Positions 1-9,065 of a stretch of DNA of 26,760 nt are shown here, in pieces; position 1 is the first letter of the stretch; every line of letters starts with the position of its first letter. This DNA comes from Chara braunii. Lineage: Eukaryota > Streptophyta > Charophyceae > Charales > Characeae. The DNA is taken from contig BFEA01000030.1 of assembly GCA_003427395.1 (NCBI GenBank), positions 3,979,628 to 4,006,387 on the forward strand, in the 5' to 3' direction. The position numbers and the translations under genes were made by a program. The notes under the pieces were generated by a model that saw nothing but the letters and a program-made list of their open reading frames with translations, did no database searches and was not told the origin of the DNA.

Positions 1-1047
1 TTTTTTTTTTTTTTTTTTTGAATACCTAAATGCCATAAAAATTTAGACATGTGTACTTCACATAATGCAAAACACACTAAAAAAGTTTCAAAAAATAATA
101 CAATTGTTTAGACCCCGATCTAGAGTGAAAACAAAAAGTAAAAAGTGAAAAAAAATGTGGGCAAGCACATTTTGACACCGCCATCTTTGGCGATTTATAA
201 TTCTCATCTGGCTGAGCCAAATGACTTGAAAATTTACAGGCGTGTTCCTTACGTCATAGAAAATTCACAAAAACAAATTCAGAAAACAAAAAGTATTTTT
301 AGGCCCCGAAATAATGTTTGGCGGGGGCTGAACGCCGTCGGGTTCGGACCCCGTACGGGACCCCGAACGCCCGTACTTACGAAGGTCTGCCCAGGGACCT
401 CCGTACATACGGGCTGGTAACCCTGTATATATATACCGGGTTGCCAGGCCGAACGTACGGAGGCCCCTAAGCTGACCCTTGAACGTTCGGGGGCTCGGGT
501 CCCCGTACGGGGCCCGAACTTGAAGGGGATAGGACCCCGCAAAAAATTATTTTGGCACCCAAATATTACTATTTTTTTCTAATTTGTTTTTTGTGAGTTC
601 TTTTTGATATAAGGTATCCCTCGCTTAATTTTGAAGTCATTCTGTTCAGCCAAACAAAAATGAAAAATCCTCAAAGGTGGTGGTGTCAAAACTTGCTTGC
701 CCACTCACAAATTTGTTTTGTTTTTTTTTCACTTTTTGTTTTTCCTTTATTTCGGGGCATAAAACAATTTGTTATTTTTTTAAACTTTATTCATAGATTA
801 TCTATTATGTAAGGTACATATATATAAATTTTCATGGTATTTGTCACAGCCAAAACAAAATGAAAAATCGCCAAAGATGGCGATGTCAAAAACGTGCTCG
901 CCCACTGAATAATTTAATTCTCGTTTTATTTTTCTAATTTTAATTATTATTATTTATTTTTAGTATTTGATTTTTATTTCAAATTTGGTAATGAATTTGG
1001 ATATAACGTTGAGGCAAATGTTGTTTAATTTATTCTTCTGCATAACA
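1..1047. mobile_element. Long-TIR foldback element A (start cut by window edge)
   Basis: The AT-rich left arm (about 1-355) is an imperfect reverse complement of the right arm (about 600-1047). Both arms carry a small hairpin motif of the form CGCC-AAAGA-TGGCG, at 179-192 in reverse and 869-882 forward, followed by conserved text around it. The right arm contains two diverged subcopies of the same module (about 615-705 and 780-905), so the arms are internally repeated. Between the arms lies a GC-rich palindromic core (about 345-545). No transposase is visible. The same arms recur at 1250-1803 and 7079-7520, which shows this is a dispersed element. It resembles non-autonomous foldback or Mutator-like long-TIR DNA elements, but the family is not established. 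Target-site duplications could not be identified. Confidence 0.65.
345..545. repeat. GC-rich palindromic core of element A
   Basis: This stretch switches abruptly from AT-rich arms to GC-rich sequence packed with CGTACG, GTACGGG and GTTCGGG words. It includes the perfect 12-bp palindrome CCCCGTACGGGG at 501-512 and a near copy at about 350-359. Several segments can pair with each other, so the core would extrude strong secondary structure. No coding potential is evident. Confidence 0.6.
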
Positions 1048-1249
1048 TATATTGTTTTTATTTATTTATTTATTTATTTTTGAATCCGCGTTTACCGAAC
1101 GTTTGGGCGTTCGGGTTCGGGCGTTCGGCCCATCCCGAATGCCGGCAACCCGAACGCCCGAATGTATGAAACCCCTTGGGGATGCGTTCGGCCGTTCGAT
1201 CCAAACGCAGACCCAAAAAAAAAAAAAAAAAAAAAAGTCATCAAAAAAA
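1048..1249. other. Spacer between foldback elements with GC-rich TTCGGGCG block
   Basis: A (TTTA)n tract (about 1056-1081) is followed by a GC-rich block (about 1083-1215) rich in GTTCGGG and CGAACG words, related in style to the core of element A, and then by a poly-A run. It lies between the right arm of element A and an inverted arm starting near 1250, so it could equally be the core of a third, short foldback copy made of arms 850-1047 and 1250-1443. Confidence 0.45.
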
Positions 1250-1803
1250 TCTGAAAAAAAAAGTGTTATAGAGAAAAATACGTTAAATAGGATTTGTCTG
1301 AGCATTACGTCCGAATTCCTTACCAAATTTGAAATAAAAATAAAATACACAGAACAAATACTAATAATAAAAATAAATAAAAATAAAAAGAGAATTAAAT
1401 TTAGTAAATGCGCGAGCATGTTTTCGACACCGCCATCTTTATCGATTTTTTTTTTTTTTTTTTTTTTTTTNCATAGCTAAATGCCCTAAAAAGTTACAGA
1501 TGTGTACTTCACATAATACAAAACCCATTAAAAAAGTTTCAAAAAATAATAAAATTGTCTAGACCCCGAACTAAAGTGAAAACAAAAAGTGAAAAGTGAA
1601 AAAAAAAATGTGTGCGAGCACATTTTGACACCGCCATCTTTGACGATTTTTAATTCTTATTTGGCTAAGCCAAATGACTTGAAAATTTATAGGCATGTAC
1701 CCCACGTCATAGAGAACTCATAAAAAAACATTCAGAAAAAAACAATGATTTTTAGGCCCCGAAATTATTTTGGCGGGGCGAACGCCGTCGGGTTCGGGCC
1801 CTG
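1250..1803 (-). repeat. Left inverted arm of composite element B
   Basis: Reads as the reverse complement of 7079-7520 with many substitutions. A poly-T run (1446-1470) and an ambiguous base N at 1471 interrupt it. The same T run occurs at the matching place in element A (positions 1-19), so it is part of the repeat, although its length is probably unreliable. From about 1472 onward it is a direct repeat of positions 20-355. Confidence 0.65.
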
Positions 1804-2222
1804 TGGGAATGGGACTGGTACCCGTGCACTTTTTGTAGTGCTGATCCTGTGGTTTGGAACGCGACACTGTTTTGGGTACCTGTCGATCCGCTTAAATACA
1901 GTAGTACCGATAAGCTCGACCTCATTTTTAGGACTGACGAGACTTCCTACTATTCCGGAATAGTAGGAGTAACGGAAGTGGGCGTAAGGGAGGGTTCGGA
2001 TAGTTCGGGAAAGTTCGCGGCAAACCCCCTGAGGAGGCAACGGCAGTTGCCGAAACGCAGCGTCGGGGACGCTGATCTTGTATAGTGTTTCTTCTTGTTG
2101 TAATTCTAAACCACCATCGATTTGAGTTTTGGCTTTTGTGTACTTGACGTGACTTTTGTCAAGTATGGCTGGACAAGTTATCTTCTACGAGTTCTCTATC
2201 TTGCTTTCACTATTCTATACTA
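1804..2222 (+). repeat. 5' pseudo-LTR of the Penelope-like element
   Basis: Direct repeat of 6661-7078, about 92% identical by manual comparison. It holds a 22-bp perfect palindrome (1946-1967) and a complete hammerhead ribozyme (2025-2068). It starts at TGGGAATGGG and ends at CTATACTA. It is presumed to carry the promoter and RNA-processing signals, but no TATA box could be assigned with confidence. Confidence 0.8.
2025..2068 (+). ncRNA. Hammerhead ribozyme (type I, short stem III), apparently intact
   Basis: All core parts are in order. Stem I is CCCC (2025-2028) pairing with GGGG (2065-2068). The core CTGAGGA is at 2029-2035. Stem II is GGCAAC (2036-2041), loop GGCA, GTTGCC (2046-2051). 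GAAA is at 2052-2055. Stem III is ACG (2055-2057), loop CAG, CGT (2061-2063). The cleavable C17 is at 2064. This matches the hammerhead consensus CUGANGA...GAAA...UH and the minimal short-stem-III form known from Penelope-like elements and retrozymes. It lies on the same strand as the coding region, inside the 5' pseudo-LTR, and would cut the element RNA after position 2064. Activity is inferred from sequence only. Confidence 0.85.
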
Positions 2223-2332
2223 CCTACTGCGCACGTTAACAGTCTTGGAAGGAAATTACTGAAACCTGTGAGCGTGTTTTCTTTCCAACACATGTCACTT
2301 TCACGATACGTGAAGGAGGAGATTTTTTGAAG

Positions 2333-3641
2333 ATGAGTGATCACCGAGAGTATGACAGAAGGGACCGGCGTTCAAACAACCAAGAACGCAGCTTGGACCG
2401 CGGGCAAGATGTAGGTGGTGACAAGTATTATCGTCGCTCTCCACCAAGATGCTTGGCGTGCAATGAACGCGGGCACTATGCCAACCAGTGCAAGAATCGT
2501 TGGCGACCGAGGGAGGACCGACCATCTACTTTCGACACTCGGCGTGGGAGATCGACATCACCGAGAGATGCTCCCAAGGAGGCCTCCACTAACGAAGTTG
2601 ACAAGCTTCATCTGCAAATTTTGGAGCTCAACTGAAGTCTTGCTTCGGTCTCGGAATTTGTCCAGAGCGAGAAGGCGAAGAAGGAAGCTGAAGAGCAAGC
2701 AAAGCGTGCCGCCGAAGAAGAAGAACAGAGGATTCTGGCTGAGAAGAAAGCACAGGAAAAGAAGAAACGAAATAGGCTTGAGAAACTGCAGAAGGAGAAA
2801 GAGAAGGACGCAGAGTTTGAAAAGAAAATGGAGATGCAACTAGCGATTAAGACTGGCGACTTCTTTGACCGCTTACAGGTCAACTTCGGACCAGTCCTTG
2901 ATGCTTTGAAGCAGGCACGAGGAAAGAGGCAGGCGGTGTGTATTTCGGACCATGGCTCAGATTCGGGATCTGCGAGCGATGGGAATGATACTGAAGAAAT
3001 CCGCTCTCGAACACATCAGTTGATTATCAACGAGAAGTGCAAGAGGGGACCGGAGCCTGTATTTGAGGACAGTCCCCCGATGCTGACGCCCGCTAAGAGG
3101 AAAGCACGTGGAGCGAAGGGTTACGCGATCGAAGGCCAAGATGAAGACGAAGCCTCATCCGTACCTTGCGAAGATGAGGAAGTCCCCGGGACAACAAAGT
3201 ACGGTCGTCAAGCTTCCCTGCCGTAATCAAGTGATAGACGTACTCTGGAACTTAGACGCTCAAGAATTGCAAGCATTGTGTAAAGATGAAGGCATTGCCT
3301 ATACAGGCAAGATCGATGCGATATTTGATACCGTGAGTCATCGGACGAGGAAGCATTTTGGGGAAGTCGAACCGATTGACATGTCGGAAGTATTTGAAGC
3401 AGGTGAGGAAACTTCGGTGACTGGTGAGGAGGCTTGATGTGATTTTGGAACTGATGAGTTATGGCGCGTAGCACGCGAGCTGACTTGTTTTCGGAGTAAG
3501 GACTGCAGCGTAAATGGTGAGGTTGAAGATTTGCTACGATTGTGTATAGTCGTCCTTTCTTTTCGTGGAGTGATCAAATGGACGAGGAAATTTCTGGGTC
3601 TCTGGAAGAAGCTCATTTCATAATTTGGGGTTAATTTCGCC
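2333..3641 (+). pseudogene. Gag-like N-terminal part of the retroelement polyprotein (broken)
   Basis: The first ATG is at 2333. The product begins with an Arg/Asp-rich segment, then a CCHC zinc knuckle of spacing CX2CX4HX4C (2450-2491; CLACNERGHYANQC), typical of nucleic-acid-binding Gag proteins. A charged Glu/Lys-rich coiled coil follows (about 2640-2850). Then comes an acidic Ser/Asp region and a SAP-like segment (about 3225-3360, with LDAQELQALCKDEGI), a DNA-binding fold. An in-frame TGA interrupts at 2633-2635. Near 3100 the open frame shifts by one base, after which the second frame runs on, through a TGA at 3435-3437 and a TAA at 3621-3623, straight into the endonuclease domain. It was therefore probably one polyprotein of about 1300 residues. 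The SAP call is moderate; the zinc knuckle is clear. Confidence 0.7.
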
Positions 3642-4790
3642 AGCGTGAAAAACTGTATATACGTTGTTGTGTCACCCTTATGCAAACATCAGTACGTGGG
3701 AAAGACGAATCGGGACGTGAACGTTAGATGGAGAGAACACCTAGCCGCGTGTAGAGGTAGGAAGCACACTCACTTCCATCGCTGGCTTGGTTGCTTTGGT
3801 CACGGTAATTATGTTCTATTGCCCATTGACCATCTGGAAGGCAATGACTTGGTTAACTTGGAAAGGGTGTACATTCGACGTTAGTCCCCATTTTTTAACA
3901 CGAGCGGGTGTAAGAAGCACGGTCGTGGTTGTTTGAAACCACGGGCAAGGAAGAAGGAGAGGTCGAAGAAAGATGGGATAAGTTGTACCAATCGGTATGT
4001 AGTACCAATTAAAGTACGAGAGGTTAGTAGTACGGAGTGGAGAGTGGACATACCTGAGCTCCTGTTGGAGAAGGAGAAGCAAGGCGTGCGGAGGTTCTCG
4101 ATATTGTCGAATGGAGGTAATACTTGGATGTCGGGTTAGAAAAAATTTCGTAAGCGCTTCGGTGAATCAATTATTCAGATTGATGGCAAGAATGAGCGCT
4201 TAAAAACCTGCAAGGCGAGGTTTGAGGAAGGTGGAAGGATCGACTCTGAGTATCTCCGTGTTTGGAAGTCGAATTGTAATTTTCTTAAGTGACTTCTGGT
4301 CGATATTTTGAGGAACCCACGAAGGTTGTCCGCTGTTCGCAAATGGAGTCTGAGATCTACTATTAAGCTGTACGGGGTGATCAAGGATTTTCATAGGAAG
4401 TCGACTCGTAAGTACCTGAGAAGGCTGATATCTCACGTGGTCCGCGAGAGGTTTGACTTGAGTATGTCTGCCGACCTTGTTGTTAAGGTCAAGTTTTATG
4501 AACGTGTTCGTTTGAATGAACTTCGTAAAGTTGTAAACGATGGAATGATGAATTGTGTGTTGCCGGAATGTTTTCGGAAGCGTGCTAGGAAGAAGATCCG
4601 TATCGTTTGGTCAAAAAACCAATCGATCGGTAATATTCTTCATAATTAGCGAATTTTCGCTGGTCGACATTTTTCTACCTGCAGCTGCGCAGGGATGTCC
4701 TATCCTAGAGTGGAAGGACACGTATGCTTCCGTCTTAGTGACGGGGAACCACATCATCAAGTCCTTTCGAATGCAAATGATGTTCCATGA
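3642..4790 (+). pseudogene. GIY-YIG endonuclease domain and linker of the retroelement (broken)
   Basis: The domain opens with NCIYVVVSP and KHQYVGKTNRDVNVRWREHL (about 3651-3750). This fits the GIY-YIG signature: the IY pair, YVGKT, the catalytic Arg in the helix, and a later Glu in NLERVYI (about 3850-3880). The first Gly of GIY is replaced by Cys. GIY-YIG nucleases nick target DNA to prime reverse transcription in Penelope-like elements. Downstream is a basic linker rich in Arg/Lys. The frame is continuous with the preceding and following parts but carries stops at 3882 (TAG), 4137 (TAG), 4290 (TGA), 4647 (TAG) and 4788 (TGA). There is no ATG at the domain start, which supports translation from an upstream start. 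Confidence 0.75.
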
Positions 4791-6294
4791 GAAATAGTCA
4801 GTGATCGCGCTGACTGCCTACATAAAGAGATTGTTGATGGATTTACCAGGTGGAAGAATTTGAAAGGATCGATTCCGGTTTTTTCGAAGGAAAAGGTAGA
4901 TAGGTGTGTTGACGATTGTATCATAAGCTCGGCTAAGCTAGGTATGGCTGATGTTTTGAAGGTGAAAAAAGAGTTGGAAGGACTAGTTCTTACCCCTCTT
5001 GATCGAAACCCAGGCGATACTCTGGTGCTATGTCCGCAGGTGTACCATGCTGCTATGATGAATACCTTCGTTACTAATGTCGGATAAAGGATAGTGCAAG
5101 ATCCGCCGGAGAAGATTCTCAATGATATTAAGCAGGAAATGTTGGTGGAGGGTTTAAAGAAGGTGGTCCAGTGGGACCCGAAGTGGAGGTTTGGGGTGTC
5201 GTATGTATTACCTAAGCATAAAGACATTAGCCGTTACTGACTGATCTGCCCGACATTTAACGAACCTATGGTTCGCACGGGTAGACTGGTCGCGAAGTCC
5301 CTCAACCACCTCTTGTTCAGACTACCGATTTACTGACACTTTAACTTGCAGGCTGTGTCACATCTCGTCGGACGGCTGCAACGTATCAATCGTCTTATCA
5401 AAACGAAGGGTGGCGCACCAGAGGTGGAGTCGGCTTCCTTTGACATCAAAGAGATCTTCAACCGACTCCCTCACGACGACATCATGGATGTTGTGCAATG
5501 GATTGTTATGCACTACCAGGGTAAAAGTTTGTGTTCTGTCCGGGTAAACACAAGGGGGAAAGGGGCAACATTCGGGAATACTATCGGCGTCGATCATTGG
5601 AAATACCTGGAATTGATTGATATAGTTAAGTTTGTCGGCTTGGAACTCCGCCATACGTACACGTTTGCTACAAGTGTGTTGTTGAAGCAGGTTGTGGGAA
5701 TACCAATGGGGAAGAGCACGAGCCCCCCATTGGCCTGTATTATGTGTGCAGTAGCTGAATTGAAGTTTATCAGTAGCCTCGGTAGACTCCGGAGAAATGT
5801 ATTCGGCGTCCGGTTGATTGACGATGTCATGCTCGTAATTGCATCGTTACCCGAAGCTGATCGGAAGGAGGTTATGCGTCGATTCGAGAGCCGCTACCCG
5901 CATAACTTGTTGCTCAAGCGTACAGATGACGGATCAGGTGTCCTGCAGTTCCTTGGTTGTGAAGTCCTCCCAGATCTTCCCCTACTTGGGGTCTGTGCAT
6001 TTAGCCAAGAATGAGGAGACTATTTGGAAAGAGGAGAAGTTGACGTTTCAAAACGGACAGTCTTTCTCATCCAGGGGGAGTAAACAACTTAAGAATGCAA
6101 TCATCGGCGGACACCTCCACCGGATCGATTGTAACACTACAATCCGTGAGGAGATCCCTCTGAGACTGCTCACCGTGAAGAGGGAGTTGCGTCTGAAAGG
6201 TTACCCCCATGAGAACTTTGAAAGGGTTTTGAGAAGGTTTGCTTTGGGGAAAGACGAATTATGGAGGAAAGAAGTGAACCTGGTTTGCAATTAA
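4791..6294 (+). pseudogene. Reverse transcriptase domain of the Penelope-like element (broken)
   Basis: RT motifs appear in order: a fingers motif with YVLPKHKD and LICPTFNEP (about 5200-5270); motif A SFDIKEIFNRLP (Asp codon 5442-5444); motif B QVVGIPMGKSTSPPLA (5688-5735); motif C LIDDV (5814-5828), with both catalytic Asp residues; then FLGCEV and a thumb-like region with IIGGHLHRI and VKRELRLKGYP. The IDD form of motif C and the PMG-type motif B suit Penelope-like RTs. In-frame stops lie at 5085 (TAA), 5238 (TGA, where the family has Arg) and 5334 (TGA). Near 5990 the frame shifts by one base beside a G run, and the C-terminal part ends at a TAA at 6292-6294. It makes cDNA of the element in intact relatives; this copy cannot. 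Confidence 0.85.
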
Positions 6295-6660
6295 ATCATG
6301 GCAACGCCAGAGGAGTAAGCAAGCTCCGCAACAGTAGTGAGGTAGTTGCTCGTAGATGTATGAACAGGGTTTGTCTTTCCTGTTTTGTTTTGAATTTTGG
6401 TCGTAGATAATTTTCGGTCGTAGACGTATGGACAGGGTTTCTCTTTCCTATTTTGTTTTGAATTTTGGTCGCAGATGTATGGACAGGGTTTGTCTTTCCT
6501 ATTTTGTTTTGAATTTTGGTCATAGATGAATTTTCGGTCGTGGACGTATGGACAGGGGTTGGCTTCAGCCGTTTGGTTTATTTTCTGATGATCAAGAGCC
6601 ATGCCTAGGCCTCTTGGTCCTTTTGTTTTCTGTTGTGTGAGTAACCGTGGTACTAATCCC
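6295..6660 (+). repeat. 3' untranslated part of the retroelement with short tandem repeats
   Basis: Between the RT stop and the 3' pseudo-LTR there is an array (about 6353-6557) of alternating ~51-bp and ~68-bp units built on a T-rich core containing GGACAGGGTTT and TTTTGTTTTGAATTTTGGTC. Three units and a partial fourth are visible. No reading frame of note is present. The remaining ~100 bases before 6661 hold a weak inverted repeat around CAAGAG and CCTCTTGG (about 6588-6617). Confidence 0.65.
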
Positions 6661-7078
6661 TGGGAATGAGACTGGTACCCGTGCACTTTTTGTAGTGCTG
6701 ATCATATGGTTTGAAACGCGACACTGTTTTGACACCTGTCGATCCGCTTAAATACAGTAGTACCGATAAGCTCGACCTCATTTTCATGACTGACAGGACT
6801 TCCTACTATTCCGGAATAGTAGGGGTAACGGAAGTGGGCGTGAGGGAAGGTTCAGATAGTTCGGTAAAGTTGGCGGCAACCCCCCTGAGGAGGCAGCGAC
6901 AGTTGCCAAAACGCATCGTCGGGGACGCTGATCCTATATGGTGTTTCTTCTTGTTGTAATTCTAAACCACCATCGATTTGAGTTTTGACTTTTGTGTACT
7001 TGACATGACTTTTGTCACGTATGGCTTGACAAGTTTTCTTCTACGAGTTCTTTATCTTGCTTTCACTATTCTATACTA
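6661..7078 (+). repeat. 3' pseudo-LTR of the Penelope-like element
   Basis: Second copy of the direct repeat. Most differences from the 5' copy are transitions. The 22-bp palindrome is fully conserved (6802-6823), whereas the ribozyme core has changed. The right foldback arm starts immediately after it. Confidence 0.8.
6880..6924 (+). ncRNA. Hammerhead ribozyme, degenerate copy
   Basis: Same architecture as the 5' copy. Stem I is CCCCC/GGGG, the core CTGAGGA is at 6885-6891, and stem II GGCAGC/GTTGCC (6892-6897 and 6902-6907) keeps pairing through a G-U pair. Stem III is ACG/CGT with loop CAT, and C17 is at 6920. The conserved GAAA is AAAA (6908-6911), so G12 is lost. G12 is a catalytic base in hammerheads, so this copy is expected to be inactive or strongly impaired. 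Confidence 0.75.
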
Positions 7079-7520
7079 TCCCCCGCTTAATTTTGAAGTC
7101 ATTCTGTTCAGCCAAAAAAAATGAAAAATCCTAAAAGGTGGTGGTGTCAAAACTTGTTTCCCCACTCACAGATTTGTTTTTTTTCTCTTTTCACTTTTTG
7201 TTTTTCTTTTATTTCGGGGCATAAAACAATTTATTAGTTTTTCAAACCTTATTCATAGCTTCTCTATTATGCAAGACACACATATATAAATTTTCATGGT
7301 ATTTGTTATAGCCAAAAATAAATAAAAAATCGCCAAAGATGGCGGTGTCAAAAACGTGTTCGCCCACTCAATAATTTAATTCTCGTTTTATTTTTTCTAA
7401 TTTTTATTATTATTATTTATTTTTAGTACTTGATTTTTATTTCCAATTTGGTAAAGAATTTAGATATATCATTGAGGCAAATATTGTTTAGTTTATTCTT
7501 GTGCATAACATATATTTTCT
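7079..7520 (+). repeat. Right inverted arm of composite element B
   Basis: Nearly collinear with positions 612-1047 of element A and inverted relative to 1250-1803. It contains the CGCCAAAGATGGCG hairpin motif near 7330 and ends around the text CATAACATATAT near 7515, the same endpoint as in element A near 1045. This agreement supports the arm boundary. Confidence 0.7.
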
Positions 7521-8380
7521 GAGATCTTTTGGAATTTGTTGTGAGTAAATTATGTTATTTCAAGTCTCACATGTCGCCTACAACACTATGTTGTGAGCTT
7601 TAGGCGAAAAGATAAAAAAGTACTTAGTTCTCAACTTGACCTCGAACTATCTCTGCCCTCATAGATGTGCTGACCGGAGTGTATTTGCATGCTACTTTTA
7701 CAAACAAAATTTAATCCACATACAAACAGACTTAATTTTTAACATGCATGCAAACGGTTTTCAAACGCAAACTATAACTCAAATTTAGGTTTCACCACGA
7801 GCAAACTAAGATTTCGGGCATGCAGAGTACATCTCTATATATCATGGTTTGTGTCTATATTATTGGCCGAAGCTTTTGTTATTTTGTTATTTTTATCCTC
7901 AAAATTATTATATGCTCAAAGATGGTCCAGCCTCCCATGCAAATAAATGACAATACAGAACCGTCTCGAAGTCCTTACGAACTATTTAGGATTGAAAAAA
8001 AAAACCATAGAACAAAAGAACTTTGGCTCGTTCACAATCTGCTACTGCTCTCTCGAAGGACTGAGATCGCAGGACTACTCTGTGGTACTGTAATCGATGC
8101 GGCAACACCAACTTCCATGCAATGAGCTTCCTCTATAATCTTGTGTTGGAAAAAAAATAATAAAAATTTGACAATCAAAATTGCATGTCCTACAAGAACA
8201 CCCATGGGGTGATTACACAGGTCTGTGTGTCATTGGAGGTAAGAACCAAAAATATCATGTGGAATGTGAACATGATTATTTACATTTCTTAAACAAATAA
8301 TATAAAAGGAAAAAAAAAACGTTCATAAGATGATAAGTAAAAAAACTTTTGTTGTTCAAGAAAGACAAGAAAACACTTAC
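7521..8380. other. AT-rich spacer, no gene recognised
   Basis: Low-GC sequence with scattered short frames that show no recognisable domain or codon pattern. A short inverted repeat around ACAACA and TGTTGTGAGC lies near 7580-7605. Nothing else is supportable. Confidence 0.4.
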
Positions 8381-8527
8381 CAAGTTAACTACGATGGCTT
8401 GATGAATAAATTTATGCAAAGCGTTTGAACCCCAAGCTTGTTGTAACCCCAGACGTAGTTGCATCGAGAAGTATTCTGCAAGTTGTTTGAACCTTCGGCT
8501 TGCTGTTGTGCACCCGTGCTATAAAAG
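8381..8527 (-). CDS. Candidate internal exon of an unrecognised gene
   Basis: On the minus strand an open stretch of about 48 codons contains RRFKQLAEYFSMQLRLGLQQ and reads like ordinary protein. It is followed immediately by a consensus splice donor (GTAAGT, plus-strand 8375-8380) and preceded by a T-rich tract ending in AG near 8528. I recognise no domain. It is in the same orientation as the two candidate exons at 10568-11025, so all three could belong to one gene with a ~2-kb intron. Low confidence: short exon, no homology evidence. Confidence 0.25.
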
Positions 8528-8841
8528 TTGATTAAAGGATTTTATGCCCACAAACAAACACCATTTTTATTAAGCATTTCGTAAAGACTGCATTCTTTGT
8601 TAGACCGGTTAATGAACAACTGTTGTACTTTGCAACTAGGAGAGAGTGGATGATTGATCTAGCCAATATGGCTGAGTGAACTTAAAAAGCGCACGCGCGT
8701 AATGATTATTTTAGTGAGAAGGGTCGATGTGAGTCATGAGAATCATCTACAGTTGGGACCGTGGCGGGGGATGCTTTGTGACTCCCTTCTATCGGGCCGA
8801 CCTTTTCTGCATGGGGAAATGAACCTCTTATAGGAAAGAAC

Positions 8842-8879
8842 AATTACACACACGCATACACACACATACACACACAAAC

Positions 8880-8912
<33 letters not shown>

Positions 8913-8943
8913 GAGATAGATACAGATAGATAGATAGAGATAG

Positions 8944-9006
<63 letters not shown>

Positions 9007-9065
9007 GAGAGAGCCAGAGAGAGAGAGAGAGAGAGGAAAAAAAAAAAAAAAAAAAAAAAAAAAAA
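8842..9065. repeat. Compound microsatellite (AC, GATA, GA, poly-A)
   Basis: An (AC)-rich part (8842-8880) passes into an imperfect (GATA)n tract (8881-9005), then (GA)n (9006-9034) and a 29-base poly-A run (9037-9065). Non-coding. Confidence 0.9.

Larger units (their letters stand above)
1804..7078 (+). mobile_element. Decayed Penelope-like retroelement with permuted GIY-YIG endonuclease and hammerhead ribozymes
   Basis: The element is delimited by two ~419-bp direct repeats (1804-2222 and 6661-7078) that differ at roughly 30-35 positions by eye. Inside is a single plus-strand coding track (2333-6294) with a gag-like part, a GIY-YIG nuclease and a reverse transcriptase. Direct repeats with hammerhead ribozymes, plus a GIY-YIG endonuclease, are hallmarks of Penelope-like elements. 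The endonuclease here precedes the RT, as in the Naiad/Chlamys group, whereas it follows the RT in classical Penelope. No protease, integrase or RNase H was seen, which argues against an LTR retrotransposon. Eleven in-frame stops and two frameshifts show that the copy cannot make its protein. The distance between the two ribozyme cleavage sites is 4856 nt. Confidence 0.8.
1250..7520. mobile_element. Composite foldback element B enclosing the Penelope-like retroelement
   Basis: Arms homologous to those of element A sit at 1250-1803 (inverted) and 7079-7520 (forward), with the 5.3-kb retroelement between them. At the junctions, arm sequence shared with element A stops exactly where the direct repeats of the retroelement begin (1804) and end (7078). 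The simplest reading is that the retroelement inserted into a foldback copy, replacing or splitting its GC-rich core. The alternative, that the TIRs belong to the retroelement itself, is less likely because element A has the arms without it. Confidence 0.55.

Noticed and set aside
1934-1980. A CTGACGA word before the 22-bp palindrome looked like a hammerhead core
   Set aside because: No GAAA follows the stem and the word is not conserved in the second repeat copy (CTGACAG). The real ribozyme is about 90 bases downstream.
3435-5336. In-frame TGA/TAG/TAA codons as selenocysteine or programmed readthrough
   Set aside because: All three stop types occur, one TGA replaces a family Arg, and no selenocysteine insertion element was seen. 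Mutational decay explains them more simply.
6583-6625. CTGATGA followed by an inverted repeat as another hammerhead
   Set aside because: No GAAA or NUH cleavage site follows in the right place.
1804-7078. LTR retrotransposon
   Set aside because: There is no protease, integrase, RNase H, primer-binding site or polypurine tract. GIY-YIG, the RT motifs and hammerheads point to a Penelope-like element.
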